From Pammene aurita (lineage: Eukaryota; Arthropoda; Insecta; Lepidoptera; Tortricidae): DNA of 64,000 nucleotides. Every line of letters begins with the position of its first letter. The first letter of the stretch is position 1. The notes beneath the pieces were generated by a model that was given only the letters and a program-made list of their open reading frames with translations, made no database searches and was not told the DNA's origin. Below, piece after piece: positions 42,846 to 55,125 of this stretch. The position numbers were made by a program, and so were the translations under genes. The DNA is taken from the NCBI GenBank assembly GCA_947086415.1, contig OX352301.1, positions 36,350,646 through 36,414,645 of the forward strand. Direction: 5' to 3'.

Positions 42846-43091
42846 CAAACCAGTATACCAACACCTATCTGTATATGTTATAGTATACATAAGTAGACTT
42901 AACAGTTCACTGAAAAGAAAACTTACGTAGGTCAATATCTCATGATTTCAAACAGCAAGATTTTTGTGACTTGTTGTACCATCGCCCACACTGTTAATGG
43001 CCTTCGGTGGACCTTATGCCTTTTGTAATAAGGTCCACCGTCCACCGATGTACAGTTAAGAGTGCTGCTGTTTGTACCAGCAAAAAACTGT

Positions 43092-43248
43092 CTTAGGGTG
43101 GGTTGCACCACGCATAACTAACGAACTGATCAACGTTCAATATGGCGACGGAGCTGTCATCCCATAGAAAACTGTCAAACTTTTCATAAAAGATTTTTTT
43201 AACGATGACGTTGACGTTAACAGACGGTTGGGTGCAACCGGCCCTAAG
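43092..43248. mobile_element. MITE with CTTAGGG..GGTTGCACC inverted ends
   Basis: The left end CTTAGGGTGGGTTGCACCA and the inverted right end CTTAGGGCCGGTTGCACCCA match at 16 of 18 positions. The interior includes GTTGACGTTAAC. It directly abuts repeat F copy 2. Confidence 0.75.
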
Positions 43249-43423
43249 TCCTTGAGTAACAGGAGAAGACATCCCTAAGATTTTTTTTTCTCGCAAAAGT
43301 TGTAGTGAAAATCACTACCAGTCTAAACTACTACTCTTTGATTCTGTCATAGCTGTTAATCGCCAAACATGGCGCACAAAATTTGTTCTAGATGTCACAT
43401 CTGGTAGAATACATAATAAATCT
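43249..43423 (+). repeat. Repeat family F, copy 2
   Basis: Same unit as 36294-36463, beginning exactly where the preceding MITE ends. Confidence 0.75.
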
Positions 43424-44877
43424 TAGTCATGGCAATCACGATCTTGCAAACTGTCATTCATTTCAGTGTTAGAGTTAACCTAACTTAACCTACTCTTAAA
43501 GACGCATCTTCTTTCCGTAAATGTAATCTTATCTAGCAAATTAAATCCGGCTGATCAACATGATTATGCTTTTCTAAATTACGCAAATGGATTCTTAAGA
43601 ATTCTACAGTAAGTACAGATAATTTATATTCTTATAGTATCCTGTAATAACGAACTGCCTAATAAAACATCTGACATGATGTTAATTAAGTCATAAAAGG
43701 GTAATCACAAATGTTTCTGGCCTTCGTTCTGTAAGATATTATTCAGTTGCCGGTGACTGTACGTATACTGTACTTCTACGTGTCCACCCTGAGCACGGAA
43801 CCTGCGCGTGCGCATGCGCGGAGGTCTGAGGCTCGGGTCGGGAGAGTCGGGATCGCGTTACGTGTAATGGACCGTGAAAAGGAGCCACCCTCACGACTAC
43901 CGCTACCACGCGATATCCTCACCGTCGCCACCATGAAATGTCTCCATTCATCTTACCTATCAATAAGTTAAGAATGAAATAAGGTCAGTTGGGGTAAGAT
44001 AAGAGGAGCACTGGAGCAAGAACGTTAATTGTCGTAATACTGTTCTATGTAATCTTGCATCAGGCAAAACTGTGGCAAACAGGCAAAGTTGACTTCGGTG
44101 GTACCGTAAAATAGGGTGAGTAGAGACAAAACCGAAGTTCAAAAAGTTTATTTATACAAGTTTATTTATACACTTTTTATAATTGGATAATGGCAATTTT
44201 TATACATTAAAAAATAGTCCGGTGGTATGAAGCTTAGTTTTTTATTGATTACCTATCGATTAATGTCATAATTTCAATGATAAACACAAAATAGTGAGAA
44301 ATCCCACCTTATCCCGTAGTTACGTTGGTAAGGATAGAAATGAGGTGAGTAGGGAAAATTGCTACGATTGAAATTTTCGGATTATGAACTTTTCAATAGC
44401 TTGACTTTTAGGTTTTATTTACGTAGCCATTTGACAACCATGGTCTAATAAAAACGCCAACTCGCCCCTCTCATCTAGCATCCCAACTCTCATTCATGAC
44501 CCAACTGCCCAACGTCATTCCCTCTTATCCTAGTTTTATGGTACTCCTTATTTAGCTTTTTTTAAATTTCTTCATAGAAAATTGTCAAAAAAAAACACGT
44601 AATATTTTATTGCGTGTAATAAGTTGTGCACGTCATACATGTATACAAATGTATACAAAATGTATACAAATCAGTTTGAGGTTTCCTTCTCATTTCGGAT
44701 GATGGGAATTCTAATATTTTTCTTAAAACTTTACGTAAATTTGTGCTATACTTTAAAAACGATGGTATAAAGACATTGATCTTCGCAGCATCGACGCGCA
44801 ACCGCTGAGGCATCCAGCTCGGCTATTCGTTAATTATCGCCAATTACGCGAGTGCGGGAACTAATTACACGAGTTCG
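43424..44877. other. Intergenic, GC-rich patch at 43790-43930
   Basis: CCTGCGCGTGCGCATGCGCGG and the following GC-rich segment give a 74-codon frame with no recognisable domain. 43975-44560 has repeated GGGTAAGATAAGAGG- and CCCACCTTATCCC-like motifs on both strands, suggesting an old inverted repeat of unknown family. Confidence 0.3.
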
Positions 44878-45096
44878 ATGGAGACATTACCGGCTGTTAC
44901 AATTACACAGCTACTTACAATGGCTGCAAGTGATTGCGGACTGCCCGACGTAGCTCTTTGTAACATTAGACACTTTCCGTCGGTACTTAAGTTCGATCGA
45001 GCAATGAAATTAAAATGTAAAAGGCTCATTCAACTTTTTCGTGACTATTATCCATTGCCAGAAAAAATTATGATAGACATTGAATTTCGTGTATAA
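44878..45096 (+). CDS. Candidate small ORF, unknown
   Basis: 72 codons from ATG to TAA, with the frame open about 25 codons further upstream. The peptide (METLPAVTITQLLTMAASDC... ending PLPEKIMIDIEFRV) is balanced in composition, with a leucine-rich first half and a basic stretch (MKLKCKRLIQLF). No domain is recognised. It lies 100 bp upstream of a retrotransposon 3' tail in the same orientation, so it may be the C-terminus of that element's protein. Confidence 0.3.
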   Translation: METLPAVTITQLLTMAASDCGLPDVALCNIRHFPSVLKFDRAMKLKCKRLIQLFRDYYPLPEKIMIDIEFRV

Positions 45097-45192
45097 AATT
45101 GTACCGAGCCAAATAATAGGAATTTGTTAACCAAAATTCATATACTTATTAATATTAATTAATGTACAACGAAGGTTGTCTGGAAGAGATCG

Positions 45193-45325
45193 CTTTTTAG
45201 CGATAAGACTGCCAATTGTTTTACCTCTGATTATTCTGTTTGTAACTTGTATTTTATGTGTTTCTTTATTTTGAGGTGTGCAATAAAGAGTATTTATGTT
45301 TATGTTATCTTATGTTATGGTAACG
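45193..45325 (+). mobile_element. Retrotransposon 3' tail, copy 2 (uninterrupted)
   Basis: GCGATAAGACTGCCAATTG through TTGAGGTGTGCAATAAAGAG, then TATTTATGTTTATGTTATC. It is nearly identical to 23290-23640 without the 216-bp insertion. Confidence 0.8.
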
Positions 45326-45639
45326 TAGTGTGTAAATGTCTTATTTTCATACAAATTGGGAGACAATCAAGGACCACTGAGTTACTGTAATTAAGTAAAT
45401 TTACAATTGTTATTATTAAGCTTAGCTATTGGGATTGATAGCCTAATTAAACTTCTTTCTCCGTCATAAAACAGTAAATGAAAGTAATGGCCAAGTATTC
45501 TAAAATATGCATTTTACGAAAAAGTGTCAAAAACGTATGTACCTACAACGAAAAGTAGAATGGCCCAAAAGCGTTTTTATATTTTATCGCTGGATGTCCA
45601 TTCCACATCATGAATCTATTAGTAACCTGGACAATTTTT

Positions 45640-45715
45640 TTTTTTTTTATAGCCTATGTTATGTCCCACTGCTGGGCAAAGGCCTCTGGTATTTGGTATC
45701 TGGCCCCTGGCCAAT
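45640..45715 (+). repeat. Fragment of a dispersed repeat (T-tract plus CCCACTGCTGGGCAAAGGCC)
   Basis: The motif ATGTCCCACTGCTGGGCAAA is a frequent fragment of lepidopteran retroelements in my experience. It is short and ends are undefined. Confidence 0.45.
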
Positions 45716-48700
45716 AATAGAGGTAAATATATTTGCCGAAAGGGATCAAGTTCTGATAATCAGATCTTAATTAAATAAGTAGGTACCTACCTATTTTAGG
45801 AATGTTAGGAGTGACGCTCAATTTTTTCTTAGGAGGTACTTTAAGGCAATAAATTACACAGTTTGCAGACTTAGCTATATATTCTTCAGCATGATGTTGA
45901 CATAGTGCGATGAAATTCACAGTCAATTACCGGCAGCTGAAGTGTAGCTACAGTAATTAACCTGCTAATTAAAAGAATAGCGTAGCCCGGAATGTGTGGA
46001 TTGCCGCGCTATGTCTGCCTAGCAAGGTGCAACTGCTTTCAATTAGATCATTATAGAAATTAAATATTTTGCATATATTCTTGGTGTTTGTTTAAAATAT
46101 CTAGCAGTTGTTCCTTCCAACCGTATGGTTTATTGTTTATTTTATGTGTACACATCATTATAGTCAATACACTGCGAAACTACATACATAAGTACTATAA
46201 ATCAAAATTATCGTGCTAGCTATCACACATTGGCTGTCTATTATCCATCAGCTCGCAAAATCTCAAGCTATTGTATCTTGTCCCAAGAAATATGTTTTTA
46301 CTCGAAAGATCTGGTCACCAACGTAGATACAGGTTATGGACCTCCAAAGGTATGGCGACGTAAGAATTTCCTACTCTAATTCAAAACCTCTTCTCTTGAA
46401 GAAAGAGAATCGCCAGAGTTCCTAACGATGAATATACGGTTTCCATCTCCAGCATAATAGGTACGGTTTAGGTTAAGTTAAGTTAAGCCTCACGATCTTT
46501 ATTTTTGCTTTTCTGACTTTCTTGCGAGCTCTATACCGTTCAAATCGTATGCCACATTGCCAGCTTGAAATAAAAACAACTATTTGAGCCAAATAGTTTA
46601 CCCAGCCAGTGACAGTGCCGCGGAGTCGGCCATCTTTCCGTCAATAAAGTGATTACGCGCATGCTCGGCGCAGGCGCCCGAATAGGTAACCGGAGCTCTT
46701 TGATGCGCCGGCGCAGCGCTGCGCAGTTAATTAACGATCGGCTTTATTAAGAGCTGCCTCTGCGACCACTTGCGTCTACGAGGCGGCAACTTGGAGACAA
46801 TTAACCCTCTGAGACTGAGGTGGTTGTAATAGTCTGAAGGCTTTTTTTCATCTTTAGACCCATAGTTATTAGTCATAGACATTGTTATCTTTAATTTTTT
46901 TTAAGACCTATATGAACATTTAAAATATGCGACTATAATAGGATTTTCCGTGTTTTAATAAGTACTGTAGTTTCTTAAAACTTACACAAATTTATTTAAA
47001 TCCCTCAGACAGTTTTCGCAACCCGTCTAAAATCAATAACCAGTCATCTCCACACCCTAAAAGGTTCTCAGAGCAACCGTTTGCTCTAAATCAACCGCTA
47101 ACAACTATAATTATCACGTTAAGGCCTAAATTGAGCCATAAAAATGCCCGTAAGAGAGCAGGCTCACCAGAAAACCACAAAAATGAGTCCATTTACACAC
47201 GCAACAATAGGCTTTAATTTTAAGGACATAAGATGTTGGTTGCAGCCGTTGCAGGACGTTTTTTGTGGTTTGTGAGTTAATTACTCAACGGAATGCTTCG
47301 GTAAGCGTTATGGATGGTGATAAGTATTGCTGAGCATTACTCTACGGATCATGGACATCATTGTAAACGCCTAAACGGTGAACTCGTGTTAAGAGTTGGA
47401 TTGATCAATGTTTTTAATAATGAATAATATACCTAGCGATAATTTATCTTCATTCCAGCTCCTTTAAATCAAAGGCGTGGGATAAAAGAACATTCCCATT
47501 AGTATAATTTCGAACTTTAATTTGAAGTGTGGGTATTCAACATCAAGATTCAAGATGTCATAAACACTGTCCAGGATAAAAATACAATACAAATCTAGAA
47601 TACCATAAAAACAAAACACAATACTCAGTAAAAATCACAAATTAAAAACAAATCCATACTAAATGTACAAATTTTAAGTAAAAAAGATAATAATACTTAC
47701 TAATTAATACTAATTATAAACACAAAAAAATTAAATAAATGTCACGCTAATTATCCTTTAAAAATCGTTTTACACTACAGTACACCTTACCTAACAATAC
47801 TATTTTAATTTGGCAACATAATGCTCAAACGAAGGTGCCTCTTTAACCTCCGAGCTCAGCTTTTTACTCCCACTGCAGACAATTCGATGTTTTAGTCTTT
47901 GGGGCTAAGGTTCTATGTAAGTACTTATCATAGGTACTTACCGCAATAACAACTATTTTTTTGTGCTCGTTACCTACCTTGATTAACTTGAGACCTATAT
48001 TTTCTAATTTTTAGTAGATTTTTAAAATTGAGCAGAAAATGCTGTCCAAATATTTCAAATGAACAAATACTTACCTAGATGATGAAATGGTGGTCGGACT
48101 AGCTAGCTACGTAATGAGCAGTCACATCTCCGTAGAGTAATCGGGGTCGTGGGATCATCGGGAAACATTTAGAAGTCATTACCGGCGTCGCGTGCGTCAT
48201 CGCCGCTCCAGCTAGGGCAATGTCCACAGGTCAAAACTTGCTGTTACACCACAACCACCACATGGTCTACCTACACGTCCGACAGTGTGATCTGGCTCTG
48301 GCTTATTGACAGACAACTACCCGCCTAAGCTATTGAAGACCTCGAAATTTGGAACATGCAAAATAAATATTGTAGGTATATTATGGTGGTATTGTGTAAC
48401 TAACCTTAAAAGCGTTATTAAGATACGACTTTTTCAAATTCAATCTCGTCGATGCAAAACGGGACGTTTTCAAAGTCACTGGTGTCACTGGTCTTTAAAT
48501 ATTTGGTGTAAAACTTTTCAATCCTGTAAGGTTTCTATAATTCATTGATTCCGAACGGGGGATATTAACCCACCCTTAATATCGCGTTGTTTAAAGCATA
48601 ATTTTAATAAGATTCCAAAATGGTGACAGCGTCACAACATCACACTTCAGTGTGATGGGTACAAATATTTATTTCCGAGTAACTTTTTATTTATTTATAA

Positions 48701-48871
48701 CTTAATTGCAGACAACAACGATCCATAGTTGATATATTAAAAATAAAATTAACTTGTTACTATGTTAGTACAATTTTAAAATTTAACTTAAATACTAAAT
48801 AAATTATATGTAAATATGTTATGAAAATGTTTGCGTTGTGTATTCACCACGTTCAGTTGGTCTAAGAGTTG
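45716..48871. other. Intergenic; GC-rich patch at 46610-46800
   Basis: No gene recognised. The 46610-46800 patch contains GATGCGCCGGCGCAGCGCTG and GAACTTGGAGACAATTAACC-type unique sequence and could be regulatory. The remainder is AT-rich. Confidence 0.35.
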
Positions 48872-49409
48872 GCCACGTCTATGTGACACAATAATGAGAG
48901 CAATGAAACCCATGTAGTAAGATTGCAATACTATCCTTATTGCTAGATCCGGGCACCTGGCAGCTTTTAATGGGTGGATGTGAAAGTGACAAACTACCAA
49001 AGTTTTTGAATTGAAAAAAAGTTATACCAAAATAGGTAAAAAAACGGCCTAAGTGTTTTTATTTATAGAGGACGGGGTCTATATTTTAACATTAGTGATC
49101 AAAAAACATGCGTAATATTTCGGAAACAGAAACAGTAGGCGACAAACTATGAATTACATTATACGTCGTTTTGGACTACTTTTCCCCATCAGAAACTTTT
49201 GGAAATGATATGATCTAATTATTTATATAATTTTACATAATACTGCATCAAAACCAGAACTCTAGGATTTATATTCTTAAAGTGGTTTGCATTCTTTGAC
49301 CTCCACCACTTTACAGCTGCCAGATGTACGGATCTAGAAATAAGCATATTATAGCCAACTAACGAGAGGGGTTTCGTCGCTCTCATTATTGTGTCATATC
49401 TGACGTGGC
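48872..49409. mobile_element. Foldback family G, copy 2
   Basis: Ends GCCACGTCTATGTGACACAA / TTGTGTCATATCTGACGTGGC are inverted. TAATGAGAGCAATGAAACCC pairs with GGGTTTCGTCGCTCTCATTA, and inner CTAGATCCGGGCACCTGGCA pairs with CTGCCAGATGTACGGATCTA. This is the best preserved of three copies. Confidence 0.85.
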
Positions 49410-49449
49410 TATTGGAGAGCTAATTAAGTTAAATAAGTTAAAGTCTACA

Positions 49450-49526
49450 TACGCCCTCGATCGAACCCACACCTCTAGCTTGGAAGCCACGTTCCTACGA
49501 CCTTTACCAGTCGGCTATATCACCTA
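49450..49526 (-). mobile_element. tRNA-like SINE head fragment
   Basis: On the minus strand: GGTGATATAGCCGACTGGTA (A-box-like), GTGGCTTCCAAGCTAGAGG and GTGGGTTCGATCGAGG (B box). It does not fold into a proper tRNA acceptor stem. Confidence 0.55.
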
Positions 49527-49874
49527 TAATAAGCAGCTTTTCAGCGGAATAATAAATTGAATAATTACAAACTTGATCATACATCGATTCTAAATTTTAA
49601 AATCTAATCACGGTTTTGATGACAAGGTTGGTTTTGGTATTTAGCGAAGGGGCTTAGTCATTTCCTACTATGTTACTAATGACCTTAGCAATGGCTGAAT
49701 CCTCAGAGTACAGGTGTAATAAGAAGAATATCGTGGCCGGCGGTAATGGAGCGGTGTCGCAGCGTGACCAGCGCGGGCGCACCGCGGCTAAACGCTCTTC
49801 CCGAACACTCATTATAGCGGCTGGTGCAAGGGACATCCTCACTTCGCATTCCTACGCAGTAGCAAGAAAGAGTA

Positions 49875-50380
49875 GAAAAAGCGGCCAAGTGTAAGTCGGA
49901 CTCGCGCACGATGGGTTCCGTTCCATATGTTCCATTATCTGTAAAAACGGCAAAAAGATCATGTCTGTTGTATGGGAGCCCCCTTAAATATTTATTTTAT
50001 TCTGTTTTTTAGTATTTTTAGGGTTCCAAACCTCAAAAGGAAAAATTGGAACCCTTATAGGACCACTGGCTTGTCTGTCCATTTTGTTATAGCGGCAAGG
50101 GCATCATCTGTGAAATTTTTTACTGTCTTACTATCACAGTTCATGAGATACAGCCTGGTGACAGATAAAAACGGCAAAAATATCATGACTATTGTATGGG
50201 AGCCCACTTAAATATTTATTTTATTCTGTTTTGTAGTATTTGTTATTATAGCCGTAACAGAAATTAATCATCTGTGAAAATTTCAACTGTCTAACTATCA
50301 CGGTTCATGAGATACAGCCTGGCGACGAGTCTTAGTAATAGGGCCCCATTTTTACCCTTTGGGTACGAAACCCTAAAAAA
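49875..50380. repeat. Repeat family E, rearranged copy
   Basis: Starts in reverse orientation (GCGGCCAAGTGTAAGTCGGA) and contains a forward start (TTTTTAGGGTTCCAAACCTC). It has two direct copies of a segment of about 170 bp (TGAGATACAGCCTGG at 50144 and 50309) and ends GGGTACGAAACCCTAAAAA. It is a composite of at least two copies. Confidence 0.7.
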
Positions 50381-51427
50381 ATCAAATCTCAGCTAAACCG
50401 GATATCGCAAACTGCATTAAACCAAAATAAGATTTGATTTTAATCAACCTACGAAATAACAAACACTGTAAGTTAAATCAAAGCTTTTAAGAAGGGGTTG
50501 GTTAAAACCTAAGTTGGAACGTTTTTTTCGTGAAACACTAGCACGTGAGGCACTGGCTCTGTTATCGCTATACACCGTGACATGGACCGTAGCCTCGAAA
50601 TCCGTCAAGTTCACAGTTTTTACCGCAGCTGTAACGACGGTGTATCAAATTTGATACATGGATGTCGCATTCTCTGTCCAAAGCGGCCGGACTGATGAAT
50701 CGCGGTTCATGTTTAATGTGTGGGACTGGCGTAATGAACTAATGAAACTCGGACACGTTAGTGATGCTTGTGATCTGCGGTGTCGGTGTGTGAATACAAG
50801 TGTTGTCTTCAACATATTAAAGGCCGACACACAATACACCGCAGACATAGTCAGGTATGTTGTGAAATGAATTTCACAATTTTTTACGGACAAATACTTA
50901 CTAATTTTCTACTAGTGACAGCCAAAATGGCGAACATATTGCAATCCACCTTTTACTAATGAAATAAGGTGCCAATACCGATAAAAATTAGACTTCAAAA
51001 GGTATATCATGTCGCTCGTACCTTACAGAAAATCACGACCAAATAGCATTAGACCCTACTTATAGGGTTGTGTGCCAGCTGATGAGTAAGGTTGCCAGAG
51101 AGGTTAAAGAGGATGCAGTGTGTTGAACAACAAAAATATAAAATATATATAAATGTATTATTAAAATAAATTAATAATATTAGCCCTTGTTAATTTATCT
51201 AGAATACTGAGTTTAATCGAGCTGTTTTTAGCTATTCAGCCACCTGAGGGCCTGCCGTGATCTGCGTTTCTTTCGCTCGAATTCGCAAGTGCGATGTAGG
51301 AGATAACTACATTTAGATTTTCGAGCTTCACGGTAGGTTCTCTGCTCACCTGCAACCATATCTTACAAAAATGTCGGGGTTATGGATATTATAGGTACAA
51401 CTAGGATTTTGGAAAAACATTATGCAT
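50381..51427. other. Intergenic
   Basis: A 70-codon plus-strand frame with an overlapping 82-codon minus-strand frame (50645-50893) lies next to the short palindrome ATCAAATTTGAT. Neither is recognisable. Confidence 0.35.
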
Positions 51428-51552
51428 ATCATCATCATCATCATCATCATATCAGCCGAAAGACGTCCACTGCTGGACATAGGACTCCCCCAAAGAGTGC
51501 CACAATGACCGGTCCTGCGCCACCCGCATTCAGCGGACTCCCGCATATGACT
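51428..51552 (+). repeat. (CAT)n-headed retroelement fragment
   Basis: ATCATCATCATCATCATCAT followed by CAGCCGAAAGACGTCCACTG, CTGGACATAGGACTCCCCC and CAATGACCGGTCCTGCGCCA, a frequent lepidopteran dispersed repeat. Confidence 0.7.
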
Positions 51553-52857
51553 GGTATCAATTGCAAAACTGCTACTCGTTTACAGAGCAAAGAGAAAGTT
51601 ACTTTGTGAGTGACAGCGATAAAACCAGATATCATAGATTAGGTCTCTGCAAATAAGCGCAAATAAATGCAAAATAAAATAACTAGTTTACTACAAATTA
51701 TCGACAATTACAATTGACGCGTTTGTCTACATCTACAATTAGTATACGTTGACAATCGGCAAGGTGGAACTTGAAACTATTATCCCTCCGCAATCAACGT
51801 GTCGGGATGTCAGGAGAACGTAAATAATTAGTGATATGAGGCTAATGCAGTTGATGATTAGACACTATTCACACGCCCATGCATATTAACAGTTAGGAAG
51901 CGCGGCAGGTGACGCTTGAAAATGGGGTAAAAGGTTTCTAAATATTTCATTAACATTTTGTATTTGTCTATGTCTAAACTGCAATCATCGAAAGGACACG
52001 TTTAATGAAAATTGAAAAGGCAAGAGAAATTAAACTGTGTGATGTGACTCTAAATTAGATACATTGCTCAATATCTGGTCAAATATCTGATTATAAACCA
52101 AACTACGTATACCTGACAGAACTGTCAGAATCTCTCTATGTTTCAATTTAAGCTATATCTAAAGGTACGAAAAAGTTGTTACTATAATATTATCCTCGTC
52201 ATTAAGACAGTAATCGCAATCCTTGGTCAATGATCATTTGATGGTCAACTTTGATGGCGTCAAAGATACATTTTAAAGTAATAATATACATTTTGCATTA
52301 TACATTTACGAGTTAATTCACAATTTAAAGGGAACCTTAATGACTACTTTTTTGAGTGATGGCAAAACAGCTGATAGTGGATTCGGAAGCACTTCCCATC
52401 AGATCATTAAATGTATGTTAATGTATCAATAGGCCTAATGACCCGACCACCGCTAAGTGTTATTAATGCCATACCGAATCGCGGCAGGTGTCAAAAGCGC
52501 AGAGGGACAAAAAAGGTCATCAGAGTCGAAACCAAGATGGTCGGTGACCATAGATTACTTAGTCCTCAGGTATGAGCAGAGGTGTGATAATAACTGATGT
52601 TAAGAATCTTATAGAAGTGATACCCTCTCTATTTACATATTCATTTGATAGTATGGCATTCTGTACCCGAAAAGTCAGCAATTTGTCTTAACAAAACGAA
52701 ATAGTTCGGCTACACTTTCAATCCTAGTTAATTCTTAAATTTTTTACAAGGTTTTGTTTTTACTTTCCTTTGCAACTTTACTACCTGCATACCTGAAGGG
52801 CAATGCATCCGTTTAATCGTCGGACAAAGACCAGGTAAGCTTATCATTATCATCATT
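51553..52857. other. Intergenic, no feature recognised
   Basis: AT-rich, with no frame, hairpin or repeat recognised. Confidence 0.5.
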
Positions 52858-52994
52858 TCCGTACACGGCAGGAAGAAGTTGATAACTCGATATAAAATTG
52901 TAGAAATTTGAACCTCGTCATATAATTCTATTTTAAGTTCAAATATCTTTAAGTTTTCATCGCGACTTGTCTACTTCTTCCCGGCATGTACGGA
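52858..52994. mobile_element. MITE-like element with TCCGTACA inverted ends
   Basis: The left end TCCGTACACGGCAGGAAGAA and the inverted right end TCCGTACATGCCGGGAAGAA continue to pair for about 32 bp with several mismatches. The interior is AT-rich. Confidence 0.65.
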
Positions 52995-53412
52995 TTTGAT
53001 CGTCCACTTCTGCGGAGTAAGTATAGAACTCTCTTTATGTAGGCCCTAATCATCGTATGATATCTTTAGTGTCATAGGTGGTATTGTTATTGTTTGTTAT
53101 AGTTATTACTCTGTTTTTCGACTATGGTTTTTGTATTACAAGCATAGGTGCCTATGGAAGGTTTGAAGTGCTAACTTACATTTTTAAGAAATTCTATTGG
53201 TGTCTGTTTTATGTATGCAGCGTCTTTGTTATGTAAAAAAATTAACGTAAGTTCATTTTCTTTACCTCCGGTATGTACTTTTATTGTATCGGGAATTTGT
53301 GAAAATAATAATATTAAATTCACTTTTTTTAATTTTCTGATGTGAAACATAGATATTGTAAAATAACGGATGACTGTTATTGGCCTGTTTTCTATGTCAC
53401 TACTATTATATC

Positions 53413-53726
53413 ATAATTGGGTACTTTCCTGGGTAAAAAAAATATATTTCTATTTAGTCCGTCAGTTAGATTATCAAAAAATATTGGACAAGTATTTTTT
53501 ATTTTGTCAATCAAACAAAAATTGGTGAAGATATAACCCGTTAAAGTTCCGCGTGACGTCAAATTATACTAAAAATTGTACTGAAATGTGACGTCACGCG
53601 GAACTTAAACGGGCTATATCTTCACCAATTTTTGTTTGATCGACAAAATAAAAAATACGTGTCCAATATTTTTTGATAATCTACCTGATGGACTAAATTT
53701 ATTTTTTTAGGAAAGTAGCCAATTAT
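53413..53726. mobile_element. Foldback element with about 150-bp arms carrying CRE-like sites
   Basis: The two halves are reverse complements (outer ATAATTGG, inner TTCCGCGTGACGTCA) with few mismatches. Each arm contains the palindrome TGACGTCA (CRE/ATF type). No coding capacity and no clear duplication. Confidence 0.85.
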
Positions 53727-54401
53727 ATATATGGCTGTTGTTGTCCTGAATACCAATTAAAAAAAAAAATAGGCCAGTTCTCCCGGTCCTGAGCGAATCT
53801 TATCCCGAAGCGACCCGCAAGGTAAGCTCGCGTAGTATAAAGTGTCGACTCTGCAATCTTCCTATTATACTCAGGCAGTTGCTCAGTGAACACTAACGCG
53901 CGTTTTTATCCTCACGACAATATTAAATCAGGGCGGGGATGATTTATTGGCACCTCGTTGGTGGCTACGGGGCTTGAACGAGGCAAACGGGCGAGAACGG
54001 GTGGCAACGGGTCGGCTTCGACCGGCGTCGCTTTTAATTAAATAAGCAGATATAGTCATTAGAGTCAACTTGTGGGTTGGCGAGGCGACTGGTAGAGTAA
54101 CTAGAGTAGAAATTTCCGTATATAGTTAGCATAGACAACCCTTAACTTGATATGGGAAATACTATTAACAGATAAAAGATATTTATTCTTCAATGTAGGC
54201 ACATTACAATGCACTTATGAACGTCAGAGAAAAAAAAATACCACCGGTTCTAACCCTACACCTCTGACCCGAGAAGTATTATGACCGGCAAGAAACTCGG
54301 CGGGACTTATTTTTTCAAAACAGTAATACATTAGATCTTAAAGATACACAATAATGCGTAGTTCTATAAGAAGACATATCAAAACAGCTCGAGAGACAGA
54401 C

Positions 54402-54885
54402 AATAATAAATAATAATAATAATAAATACTCTTTATTGCACACCTCATACAGTTACAAGCACAAATTTTACAATTAGATAAATTTAGGTAGAGGTAACAA
54501 CAGGCGGTCTTATCGCTAATGAGCTTCTTTTCTTTTCTTCTTCCAGACAACCTTTGGGTAGTGGAGACTAGAGAAAAACAATAAGCAGTAGGTGGTGCAT
54601 AGAAACAAAAGAGACGAAATAGATAACACAGCACATTCATATGAATATACATACTTAAATAAATACAAAATAAACATACATATACGTACATATATACATA
54701 TATAATACACACAATAAGAAACAACAGTGTCAACTTAAAAACCTAAGGAAGAGATAAATAGTATTCCTTAAGTACCTATTGTTTAATTAAAATAAAATAA
54801 AATTAAATAATAATAATAAAATTCAAATCTGATTGCTTCACAAAACGTTTGATATGCTTTCCTATCTGAACTGTCCTCTAAATGT
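54402..54885 (-). mobile_element. LINE 3' UTR and AAT-repeat tail
   Basis: On the minus strand: GCGATAAGACCGCCTGTTG, GTAACTGTATGAGGTGTGCA, ATAAAGAGTATTTATT then a (TTA)n microsatellite. It is related to the tails at 23290 and 45193. It follows the stop codon of the frame at 54885-55124. Confidence 0.7.
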
Positions 54886-55124
54886 TAGATGATTTTGTAG
54901 TAGTTTCTGGTTTGGGCCATGCATCTTTGTCCCTCATATAGTCCTCGACCCTGTAATACTAATAACCCTTTGACATTCAAGTTTTTTTCAAATATTTCTT
55001 GAGAGCGGGAAATGATAAATTTAACCATCGACGGGTAACTTGTTATACCTACCTCCATGTGAATACCTTGACCAAAAAATGACTTATATGCTTTGCGGAT
55101 ACGACTACTTCTGATAGCAAGCTG
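54885..55124 (-). pseudogene. C-terminal coding fragment of a LINE-type protein
   Basis: About 79 codons are open on the minus strand, reading LAIRSSRIRKAYKSFF ... NLNVKGLLVLQGRGLY ... RNYYKII and then TAA. Composition and lack of stops suggest real coding sequence. It is followed by a retrotransposon-type 3' UTR and tail, so it is most simply the C-terminus of that LINE. A family E repeat at 55126 cuts it upstream, and no continuation was found beyond that repeat. The domain is not recognised. Confidence 0.5.
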
Positions 55125-55125
55125 G

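Noticed and set aside
46797..46830. Second piggyBac-like end (TTAACCCTCTGAGAC)
   Set aside because: No matching inverted end with TTAA was found downstream within a reasonable distance.
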